This document shows, one piece after another, positions 22,701 to 34,700 of a stretch of DNA of 64,000 nucleotides. The stretch is from assembly GCA_038049695.1 (NCBI GenBank), contig CP142451.1, forward strand, positions 33,774,001-33,838,000, written 5' to 3'. Numbering within the stretch: position 1 is the stretch's first letter; each line of letters begins with the position of its first letter. The notes beneath the pieces were generated by a model. The model was given only the letters and a program-made list of their open reading frames with translations, was not told the DNA's origin and ran no database searches. A program made the translations under genes and the position numbers. The DNA is from Cinnamomum chago. Lineage: Eukaryota; Streptophyta; Magnoliopsida; Laurales; Lauraceae.

Positions 22701-25700
22701 GCAAATCATCTTCTAATATATCGCAAAATTCCTGAAAAAAAGAGAATTGGGAATCCATCGGGCCCCGAAGCACGATCTCCACCAAGACTGGACACTACTT
22801 CCCTAATCTCCTCTGTCTTAAATAGATGCTCAAGAGAAGAAGCATTAGGAGGAGAAAGACTTATTAATGAAATGCCATCCATTCGAGGTCTTCACCTACC
22901 ACTGCCAGTATATAAATGCTGGAAAAAATGAACAAACTCTCTTTCTATATCCTCCCTTTTACCCCATGTTCTTCCTCTAGCTTCAATAACATTAATTCGA
23001 TTAACACTACAACAAGCTGTAGCCATAGCATGAAAAAATTGTGTCCCGATCTCCTGCTTCCAACCACTTTATTCTAGAGCACTGCTTCCATTTGATCTCC
23101 TCCTGAAAGATCAATCTACGAAATTGTTCTTGAAGGAATTGCCTATTTGTCCAATCTTCCTCTTCAATTAATCCTTTTTCCTCTCACATCCATCATCTAC
23201 ATATCAACTAACAACTGATTCTTCCTTTCCAAGATGCTGGAAAAAACATCTTTTCTCCAGCCTTTCATTTTATCTTTAAGAAATTTTAGCTTATGAGCTA
23301 ATTGATAACCCATCCAACCATTAAAAGTTATTGAGGTCCACCATTCTCTGACAACATCAGGGAATCCTTTTTCTAACAGCCAAGCAATTTCAAATTTAAA
23401 AGGAGGACCCCAATCTACTATAACTGTTTTTAGTAGCAAAGGGCTATGATCTGAACTCAATCAGGTAGCTGGAAGGTGGTACCGTCCATGGCCATTAGGA
23501 GGAGATTTAAATGTTATCAGGTTTCCAAATGAAATGAAAGGAGGTTATATGTCATCATCTCTACGGGATTTTAATAATTGGATCAGGTCTCAAGATCTTT
23601 ATGATTTGCCTGTGAGAGGAGCAGAATTTACTTGGTCTAACATGCAAATATTTCCTGTTATGAGCCAATTAGATCGATTTTTTTCGATGGAGTGGCTGGA
23701 TTTATTTTTTGATTGAGTACCACCCAGGGATGAAAATATCGGCTGCTACGCTAATATCTCGGCCATAGCGGAAATGGCCGCCACGCTTTTTTGAAAAAAG
23801 CGTGATACGCGCCGTATCGCGTAGGGGCCGATACATTCCGCCACGTAGCGGGGGTGTTTAAAAACACCCCCTAACGACCCATTTTCACTTTCCCCTTTCT
23901 TTTCACCTCTTTCACTCATTCTTCTTGCTGTAAAAACCTCCCAAGTGTTGTAAATCAAGATTAGAGCACAAGATCCACCACAACAAACATCAAAACAAGG
24001 AAATAATCAAACACAAGTTAGTGAGAAAAGATCCAAGCTTCCATTAAATCCATTCCTTCTTCACCAAGATTCTAGGTATGTTCTTTCTTTTAGATTTTTT
24101 GGAGTTGACTTTTGAGATCATCAATTCATCTCTCTCTAACTACTATAAATTCTTCCTTGTCTTGTAATATTGTTAGATCTATGTTTTCCTTTGATGATGC
24201 ACACATATTTTTATTTTTATTTTTTTAATTTTTTGCTATTTTTTATTTTCGGATTTATTTATTTTTTGAAAAAAAAAAAGTGAATACTCATTGACAACCA
24301 ATGAAACAACTTGGAAATTGCTTGTAAATAATAGATCTATGTTTCCCATAGATCAATCCATCAATACTTGAATGTTTATTGATTTTTCTCTATTTTTTAT
24401 TTTCGGATTTATTTATTTTTTGAAAAAAAAAATGTGAATACTCATTGACAATCCATGAAACCACTTGGAAATGCATTCTAAATGATAGATCTATGTTTCC
24501 CATAGATCAATCCATCACTACTTGAATGTTTATTGTTTTTTCTCTATTTTTTATTTTCGGATTTATTTATTTTTTTTTTTAAAAATGTGAATACTCATTG
24601 ACAACCCATGAAACCACTTGGAAATGCATTCTAAATGATAGATCTATGTTTCCCATAGATCAATCCATCACTACTTGAATGTTTATTGATTTTTCTCTAT
24701 TTTTTATTTTCGGATTCATTTATTTTTTGAAAAAAAAATGTGAATACTCATTGACAACCCATGAAATCACTTGGAAATGCATTCTAAATGATAGATCTAT
24801 GTTTCCCATAGATCAATCCATCACTACTTGAATGTTTATTGATTTTTCTCTATTTTTTATTTTCGAATTTATTTATTTTTTGAAAAAAATTGATACTTTA
24901 AGTAATGAAATACCAATTAAATGTCAAGAGAATGATTCCTAAGCGTTAAATATATGTTTCCTCTTACATGTCGCTTCTTTTTTTTTAATTTTTAACATAC
25001 TACTTGTTTATATTTATAGCAAGCCAGGTATTCAGTCTATTTGTCTTTGCCAATTGATAAGTTAAAATGCCTCGTGATATTGATTCAGCATGGAGCTTTG
25101 GTGAGGCAGTTGAGAATAAGAGAGCAGCTATATACACACTGCGTTTTGCTCTCCACCCTCTACATCTCTTTACACAGTGGTCTTCAGTGCGGGATTTGCT
25201 CTCCACACTCTGTATTTTCCCTAAAACACCCATTGCTGGACTTGATGAAACTACTCCCTACACTCTGCATTCTTCCCTCCCATTTCACGTTCTGAAAACC
25301 TCCCATTTCACGTTCGAAAGACCTCATCAGCAACTACTTCTTTCGCTGCACCTCCACATCGAAGATGATCTCGACGATATAGCTAATTACGCCGAGCAAT
25401 ACAAAACCGTCTTTCGCTGCACCGTCTTCAGTGTGAGACCTCGTGTTCAGCCATCTCTCTCTTCTTACCTTCTTCATCAAACTGCATTACTGTGAATCGT
25501 CGACTTTCCAACCTCCGTGAGTGATTTCGATTTGTTTTAATTGATTAGAAATGTCTGCAGTTTTGTTTTAAGATCAAAGATTTGGTTTTTTCAAAGTTTT
25601 TTACCTCCCTCATTCACCTTTGCATCCCCCATTACTCCATCCATCGTCATCGTTTTAGTGTGAGTAAGAAGAACCGGTTCGGCACTATGGGTCCGAAAAC

Positions 25701-28700
25701 AGAGATTACTTTTGGCCTCGATGATCCGCATATATGGAGTTATCTCGGTAGTATGGGGCCGAGAGGAAAAACTTTTCTCGGCGTCAATGAACCGAATAGA
25801 GTGTCATCTCTCGGCACTGTGTGTCCGATCAAAACCTAATTTCACGGCTCTGTAACGCCGAAACTATATTTTCCACACGGATAGTCAGGGCCGAATGGTC
25901 TGACTCAGTGCTGCACTATGTACTGATATTGTTTTTTTCCAGATATATGGATGTGCCGGGTACATCTAGGACTCGACCCACAGCGTCGAACAGGAGACTC
26001 CGTCAGAGGTTTGTTGCTGATGAGGTCGATGATGACGAAGAAGTAGTTGAAGAACAACCCGAAGCCCAAGTGGAGACCGAAGTTTCCGAACCGGCAGAAG
26101 AAGTACGTCAACAAACTTCTTCTGCTGCTCATTATAGGACTGGAGATATTCCCGGGGGGCCTACAAGTTTGAGCCTGCTACCTAGTTTCAGGACGCATAT
26201 TGCTGCAAGTATTTGGCAGCAGCAGGTTTGTGTTTAATCTTGGTTAACATGTTTTAATCTGTGATGAAAATATTATTATCTTCACTAATTTGTTATTTAT
26301 TTCGTTTTGCAGGAGAGACCGCCACTGAAATGCATAAGCCATGGCCAAAAAATCACTGAATGGGCATGGAATTCAGAGGGAAGGCAGAATACGGTTTTTA
26401 GTCGTCTCATTGGCCGTTCGGGGTTGGCTCCATTGGTGGCGACATCTTATCGTTCCATCAACAAGAACATGATGTCAGCATTTGTGGAAAGATGGCAGCC
26501 TGAGACAAACACATTCCACATGCCTTTTGGTGAAATGACGATTACCCTTGATGACGTGGGCACCATTCTTGGGATCCCGGTCACTGGAAAATCTGTATCA
26601 TTTGAGCAACTGTCATTTGAGCGATCAAAGACACTTGTAGAGCATGGTCTTGGGGTCACATCCCAGCAGGCACACGAAGAGTTAGTAGGTGTGCGGGGCT
26701 CGTCGGTTAGACTGGAGTGGCTGAAGAACCTATACGGAGATGTGACTGATGCGGATCCAGAAGAGCACATTAGGCATGCCGCAAGAGCATATCTATTGTA
26801 TCTCTTGGGATGTACACTCTTCGCAGACAAGACCGGCACGAGGGTTCCAGTGGTCTATCTAAGGCTGCTAATGAACTTCGATGAGGCACGCACCTATGCT
26901 TGGGGAGCTGGTGCGCTTGCTCACCTATACCGACAGTTGGGGTTTGCTACTCGGAGTGGTGTCAAGCAGATTGCAGGATACCTTACTCTACTAGAGGCAT
27001 GGATTTACGAGCATTTCCCCAAGTGTAGGCCTCACCAAAACCGCACATACACAGAAAATTTACCGCGGGTGCATCGCTGGGTGCCACGAAGAGAGTCTGG
27101 GGACCAAATGTCCAACTTGCAGTCATTACGAGAGGCACTTGACGATCTTGGTGCCCATGAGGTAAGTTCTTATAAGTTATAAATTCCAAAAATCTTTAAA
27201 TGAGTATCGTATAATTTAACGTATGCATTTGTCGATTAATGTTGCAGGTGGTGTGGGACCCCTACCGAGAGCATAGGGCAGAACACCCCTTTCACGAGGT
27301 TGCTTATTATACTGGCTGTATTAAGTGCATGGACATCGTAGAACCATATCATCCTGATCGGGTGCTTAGGCAGTTTGGTAGGGTCCAACGCATTCCCCCC
27401 ACTCCACTAGCTCCACAGCGCGCCAGTAGGGGTGCCACCGCAAATCAATATCGGATTGCTTACAATTACTTGGATCAAATATGGGAGAGGTGGCATAATC
27501 ACGTCCTGTCTCCGATGGAGCGTGGTGTGCCTGCGTCGCACCCATGGGACTGTGCACCCAATTATATGGAATGGTTCCTCCGAGTGTCGCATCCAATCAT
27601 TCAGAACCCTGCACATCGCTCCACGTTTAATCCGCGTGTTCAAGATTCTATGGGCAGCTCTTCTATTGACCCACGTTTGGTACGATCCTTGACGAGCATA
27701 TCTATCATTTTAAGTATAACCAACTGTACAAACATTCTAATTTGTTCATTATGTGATTAATTAACAGCGCATCGTGAATGCCCAAAGTATTATTCAGCCT
27801 ATTCTGAGGAGAGGCCATACTCTGAGTGTCCAAAATCCTGATGCCTTGTACACGGCCCTTGAGGACGTCAACAGGGTCCTAGATGGAGTCGATCCAGAAG
27901 ATCTTGTTCATAGACCGACACGGAGCGAGGCACGCACTTACAGCCGCAGGGCTAGACGTGGGGTCTAGGATGTGATATGTATTTGTTATGGTTGTAAACT
28001 GAATTTCAGCAATTTTTTTGGGTAACAGAGATGTACCACATGTAAAACTTTATGGATTTAAATTTTTATGTAAAAATTTCTTATCACCTTTTGGCCACTT
28101 TATGGATATCTTTTTTTGTGCTTCATTTTGTATTGATGTTTCTTTCTATGTACACAGCATTTATTTGAAATAGATAATTGTAAACTAGTTGTTTCAGGTT
28201 TGAAATAATGTAGCTCGGCGTCTCAGGCCCGAGAATATGTATTTTCCTCGGCGTCTCAGGGCCGACCGAATTCGGTCTACTCGGTGTCTCAGAGCCGACC
28301 GAATTCTATATACTCGGCGTCTCAGGGCCGATAAAATGTTATCTGCTTGGCGTCTCAGTGCCGATTAGATTTGGTATACTCGGCCTCTCAGGGCCGACAT
28401 TATAGTTTTAACTCAGCTTCTCAGAGCCGAGCAAAATATTATAACTCATATCAGGACCACTCAGTTGAAATTGTCGTAAGCTATATATGCAATTAAGAGA
28501 TATAGACTGTTCTTTTATAAAACAAAGTGAAAATGTTCTCATCTTAATTTACAAAATGCTCAATTGCATTAAGCTCTTAAAATACATTGGATCCGCATTG
28601 ACATCCTTATAAAATATAACAATCATTCTAGATCGATGGTTTCGCATGTGGCAACTGATGGACTTATAATCTCTCTGAAAAATTGGATCCGAGATTGATA

Positions 28701-31700
28701 AGCTGTATCCCAACCATCTGCAGAAGGGTGATGGTGACGAATCCAGTTAGTAGCAATAGGAGGAATTGGATGACCCTGTACGAGGAAAACCTACATATAA
28801 GAAGGAGTTCAAGTGAGTCACGGCATTTCAAGTAAAATAAAATTTGGGAATCTATGCATCTACTATTATCACAATCAAAACCGATTGCGATCTCCCGTCT
28901 AGCAACAGTAGGAATAGGGACTGATCGAAGAGGAAGAAAAGTCAAGCATTGCTGATTTGACAAATGGTATAGGACAACGTTATAGTGCGAGGCAATTAGA
29001 TGTCCCATGTCCGGCATCGTCATCCATCGATCATATGGAGGGCAATCCCCTTGGTACGATATAATATTGAGAAGTTCATCAACCCTTTGGTGTGATCCAT
29101 ATAGTTGTCTGTAGTGTTCTGCATGAGTCACCAACTCTCTAGAGAGATCTTTCCGTACCTGTTGCCACGAATCCTCACCAAGTCCCATCAACCCTGCAAT
29201 GGCTCTAAAGCCACAATTGCCATCCGCATTGACATCTTTTACATGATGAATATAAGACCTTAAGCAATCTGGGAGTGTGTTAATATAAGTGGTTGGCTTC
29301 AAATTTCGGGTGCGGATGACCTTTTGCTTAGGAATCAGCTTCTTCACGGGCACCAAAGAGGCCCCACTGCTGACAATAGTCTCTTCCATCTTTAAGATAG
29401 GAGAGTAACTATCCTGAGCTGATTCGGCATATTCAAAGGAAGAGGGTTCACGTTTAGTAGAGTTGTGCAATTTCAATTTGGGGCGCCCCCGACATTTAGT
29501 TTTCGAATCTGGCTCGATCAGTGAGGTCGTCTCAGGCTTTGCAAGCTCCCTAAGTTTATCCAAGATCTGTAACTTCTTTCTCGAATCATAGCCCCTGAAC
29601 TGTTCGACAATTAAATCTATCTCTGGCATGCAATCCAAATTGACACTGGAGTCCTGGTCATAAGCGGTATGTAGTAAGTCAAGCTTGCGCCAATGCATAT
29701 GCGTGCAATCTAAAGGAATAGGGCGACCAGCACTTATGTATTCTGCAATCCCATGAGCACAAGGTAGGCCATGTGTCTGTCGAAGTACACAGCCACAAGC
29801 ATCTCTATCAATACCGACGGATGATGCTCGTTTCGTCTCGGCCAAGATTTTCTCTAATGCACATATAGAAACATTCCCACGAAGTTCTTTGAATTCAGAA
29901 GGCTTGAAATTGTGTTGGACAACCGTCTTACTTTTTTCAAATGATGCTTTTATATCTGTATGTTGCAGCAACAATAGGTTGTGTATCTTCATCCATGAGT
30001 CTTCAAAAGTGCCCTGACTTGATCCAAGCTGCCGCTTCAGCTGTGCATGTGAACTCTCCACCCTGTTTGTAGTAGTGTTCCCAAGATGCATGACCTTGTC
30101 CGTCCAAGCAACCACAAATCTATCCTTGTACGCATCTAACCAAGACACTCTAACATACTGAAGTGCTGCAGGATAGTTAATGAACTCCTTTAGAAATAAG
30201 TTGAATTGCAGATTGTAATGTTCCTCTGTGGATGAAGAGACCAACATGTTCCAGCTCATTATAAACCGGTCCCACTTTTCCTTCGTCTCAAACAACTTCT
30301 TGCATTTAGCCAAGATATTTCTGTTGATATGCCATCTACATAAAAGATGTTTGGCGCCGGGGAAAACAATAGATATGGCGTTCATTAAAGCCATCTCTCT
30401 GTCAGTGACGATAATGCTAGGAAGAACACCCTCGCCAATAACTTTGCGCAAAATACCCAATGCCCATGAGTAGCAATCTTCACGTTCATTCTGGAGATAT
30501 ACAATGCATACCAAAAAAGTCTTCTCTGTGGATGTAACCCCAACAATCTCCAATAAGGGCATTCGATACCGATTGGTCTTGTAGGTGCAGTCCATTATCA
30601 ACACATGAGGAAATGCACGCAAGAGGTCTACGCTGGTAGGGTGTGTGAAGAACAAGTCAATGACAGTATCTGTTGTAGGACATTTCCTATGCCACTCAAT
30701 GTAACCATGCTCCGCCAATAATTTCAACAGTTGCTGCATCTGATTCCGTCCAGCCCTCTCCGCAACTTTATGCCTTTGACGTGCATTGTAAATGGTCTTC
30801 ATTGTGCTTACATTTAACTCATTTCTATGTTTCAGTGTCACCAAGATATCCTTTGGCCGAACCATATTCTTGGACATGTCCACCAGCACTGAAGTTTCAT
30901 CCTTTGTTAATCTCCCTGCAAATGAGTGCCCTTCCAGAAAGTCTACAGCAGGATGATTATGCACACCACACACTACATGCAACATCCATTCCTCATTTGA
31001 GCCAACCACTTTACCTTGTAACGTGAATGGGCATCCGCATTTTTTCGAACCAGTCTGCTTCAATTTCTTCCCACCAGTCCCGTCTTTAGTAATCCTCGTG
31101 TTTCTATAAGACCCACTCCTCTCACACCCAAGGGTCAGCCTTGGTTTTTTATTTCTCCTGTTGGGCGCTGCTGATGTCTTAATCACAACAATGAAACCAT
31201 TTCTCCTCCCAACATCACGAGCCCAATTAATTAGGGATTCTCGACTAGTGAATATCTGCGCATAACAAAAAAAAATCATATTGAACAAAGTGACTACATC
31301 AATTTAACTATCGAATGATTCATCTCGATTAATTACCTCTTCGGTGATAAACTCATTACTACAGTCGACCACACATTCCGAGCCAACCTTGCTGCATTCA
31401 GTAGGCGCATGAAACTGCTATAGAACCAATTTTGTTAGAATAAGTAAATGACACAACTGCACGGCTCTGAATATCCGGTCAAAATTCAATTGTTCGGCCC
31501 TGCATGTCCGCATATTTTTCTTATTCTCGGCACTATTGTGCCGCGAAAAGTACCTATGTTCGGTCTTTCAGGGCCGTGAAAAATACCTCTGGTCGGCCCT
31601 GAAAGGCCGCGTAGAGGACATTCGGTCGGACATACAGGGCCGAGCAATTCGTCTCTTCCGATTTGCAAAGTTTGCGATGAATATGCTTACCTCGACGCTC

Positions 31701-34700
31701 CTAGAATGATCGGGAGACATCTTCTGCTTGTCCTTTTGCTCTTCCATTGATTAAGAATGCTAGCAAATTGAGTTTCAACTTTGAATGAAATCAAGATTAA
31801 TGAGGTGCAGTCAATTGAGAATGAAGTGAGGATTCAAACCGAGAGAGAAGATGAAAGAGGGAGGAAGTAAAGATCAGTAAAATGCGGGAAGAAGTAGAAC
31901 TTCATTTCATGATGCAGAGGAGTGAATGGACGGAAGTGGAGAGGAGGAGTGAAACCCTTAACGCTGCACGTTCAGATGTCTCAAGTGGAGGGAAAATATG
32001 CAGTGTGCAGAGAGCATTTCAAGTAGTGTGGGAGGGCTGAAGTTCATACATTTTGGTAAATTTACAAGTGGGCATTTTAGTCACAATCTATTGCAGTGTG
32101 AGGAGAGCAAAATGCAGTGTGTTGGTAGCAGCACTCTGAGAATAATAGGTTAAAAATCAAATGCAAGTTTTGTGGGAAAGTGACCAATGGGGGCATTACA
32201 AGATTCAAGCACCACTTGGGCCACATTTCTGGCAATGTTGCTGGCTGTACCGAAGTACCAAAGGAAGTCGGGGACCAAATGAAAGCTTTGATTGGCCAAA
32301 ACAAAGCTAGAAAAGTAGAAATAAAAGAAAAGAAGCAGCAAGATGTTGATGCTGCCCGTTATGATGTATTTGGGGATGAATACTTTGATGAGGAGGAAGA
32401 TGCACAAATGGAGGCTGCACGCCGAGTCTTTGATGAGTCAACAAGAACATGAACGTCGTGCATTTGCTGGAAGCAGATGCAGGGGGCTCATCTGCTTCTA
32501 TGCCAAGCAGGAATAAGGGCATTGCGAGGTCCATGCGTAGGGCATTTAGCACCCGGGAACGGGATGTTGATGTAGAAATTATCTCTACGAGAAGAGCAGT
32601 TCCTCCCCCTGTTGATCCTCTAGCACATAGAAAAGAGGGAGATAAACAACAAAAAATATCTAGTGTTGTGAAAGGGGTAATAAAGGCTGCAAAAGATAGA
32701 TTGGCCAAAGCTACAGCAAAATGGCTAATTCACAAGAACATACCACCTACAGCAGTAGATTCCCCATATTTCCAGACTATTCATGATGTTGCCGAAGAAG
32801 CTGGGCTGGGTATGCAGGCGCCCTCCGTATATGATGTGGGCATTAAATATCTTGAAGAAGAATATAAAGAAATAAAGGCTTGGGTGGAAAAGTTTAGGCC
32901 CATGTGGCAACAGAATGGTGTTACCATCATGTGTGACGGGTGGACTAGCGGCACCCAAACACAATTAATAAACTTTTTGGTGTATTCAGTCGCTGGGACC
33001 GTCTTTGTGAAGTCCATTGATGCATCTGAACATAGACGGACAGCCACATATATATACACTCTTATGGATAAAATTGTAGAGAGTGTGGGAGAGGAGTATT
33101 TTGTACAGATTGTTACAGATAATGGTGTCAATTTCAAGGCAGCAGGTTTGAAATTAATGGAGAAGAGGACCCATTTATTCTGGACCCCATGTGCAGCACA
33201 CTGCATAGATCTCATCTTGGAAGAGATTGGAAGGAAGACAAAAGTGGCTTCATTGATCAAGGCATGTAGAGGAATTACAAGATTTATTTATGATCATTCA
33301 TGGGTGTTAAGCTTGATGAAAAGATACACAAATAACCATGCCTTGCTGCGTCCAGGATTAACTAGGTTTGCAACCCATTTTCTGGCTATGGAAAGCCTTG
33401 TAAGGTTTAGAACGGAGCTCATTCAGATGTTTGCATCAGAAGAATGGCTTCGTTCGAAATGGGGCAATGCAACTAGTGGTCCGGAGTTTGAAGTCCCAAA
33501 CCTGATGAGAGACAATAAATTTTGGAAGAAAGTGAGGAAGATATTAAAGGTTTTTGAGCCTTTAGTTAAAGTGTTGCGGCTTGTAGATGGTGATGACAAC
33601 CCGACAATGGGCTTTATATATGAAGCAATGGAACGGACAAAGCAATCCATTATGGAAAATGTTAGATATCACGAGAAATATATAAAGATTATTGATGCCC
33701 GTTGGAACGATCAGTTGCACCATCCATTGCATGCTGCAAGTAATTAATATATATCTTTGAATTTGATACTCTTTTGTTTTCCTAACTAATGTATTTATTA
33801 TCTTGTTTGCTCACAGTACATTCTACATATTTATAATGTAGGTTATTTCTTGAATCTCGAATTCTATTACCGCAATGTCCAACTACACACCGAAGCAATA
33901 GATACAGACTTGCGGGTAGGATTACGGGAGGTGTTGAAGAGATTGTTAAATCCAGATGATCAAATTGATGCCATACAAGAGGTGAGTGGGTGGTTACTTA
34001 AGAGAATTTAATTGTGCTGCCAAGTGCCAATTGTCATACATGCTGTAGGGGTTTACGGACTTATATCTAATTTTCACATTGTAGATATCTATGTATACAC
34101 AAAGTAGAGGAACCTTTGCTAACCCTCTTGTGATACGATCGATTGGAAGGACGCCACCTGGTATGACTATGAACAAAAAACCCCACCCAATAGTCTTGAA
34201 TCTTGATTTATTTATCTTAATTGATTAGAAGGACTTGAGGGTTACAAATATCTAATTTTCTTTATTTTTTGCATTTCAGCTGATTGGTGGATAAATTTTG
34301 GAGAGAGTGCTCCACATCTAAGGAGCGCGACTGTTCGCATCCTTAGTCAAACTACATCTTCCAACTGTGAAGAAATTAAAGCACTTTCTCTTTGATCCAC
34401 ACGAAGGTCAGGAATCGGCTTACCATGCAGAAACTCAACAAGCTTGTATATTGTCATTACAATCTGAAGTTGAGAAACAGAATTAGGGAGACAAAGGTAA
34501 GGGATGATCCTGCTTATTGTCCTATTAATTTGGATCACATATTCAGAGAGGACGATCCCTTACTCCCATGGCTAGCCGAGGTAGAGGATCCACTACTAGA
34601 TTCAGATTAGGGGTTTCAGGAAATGGCTCAAGAGTTGATAGATGAGGTTATGGGTGAGGCACCTGCAGAAGGTCGGCCACCTCAGGGAAAAGGTACCAAT

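Larger units (their letters stand above)
25120..32136. mobile_element. Mutator-like element (MULE), 7017 bp, with two genes
   Basis: The ends GAGAGCAGCTATATACACAC and the inverse of GAGTGCTGCTACCAACACAC continue as matching TIRs through ACTGC(G/A)TTTTGCTCTCC and more weakly for perhaps 200 bp. A perfect 9-bp duplication TGAGAATAA lies at 25111..25119 and 32137..32145, the Mutator length. It is inserted in the first coding exon of the hAT transposase. It carries a plant-mobile-domain gene (plus) and a MURA-type transposase gene (minus) transcribed toward each other, plus three arrays of 33-bp units. Confidence 0.93.
25067..34610 (+). pseudogene. hAT transposase gene (BED finger, DUF659, hATC), broken
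   Basis: The ATG at 25067 begins [17 protein letters not shown]. The exon is cut at 25119 by the MULE and resumes at 32146 with the BED zinc finger ([18 protein letters not shown]), an acidic linker, then the DUF659 region ([38 protein letters not shown]) in 32449..33739. GT-AG introns are at 33740..33841, 33982..34084 and 34161..34279, followed by [16 protein letters not shown], and the hATC dimerisation domain ([23 protein letters not shown]) ending at 34610. Two frame changes near 32440-32490 and one near 34390 show the gene is dead apart from the MULE insertion. Gly/Ser/Tyr-rich broken frames continue to about 35300. Confidence 0.85.

Noticed and set aside
26447-26839. 130-codon minus-strand frame
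   Set aside because: It is the antisense shadow of PMD exon 2.
28214-28444. CRISPR-like regular repeat
   Set aside because: The repeats are diverged, the period includes variable but related spacers, there are no cas genes, and the context is a plant transposon. It is a 33-bp array of the MULE.
32781-33260. 159-codon minus-strand frame
   Set aside because: It is antisense to the hAT DUF659 region, which has clear family motifs.
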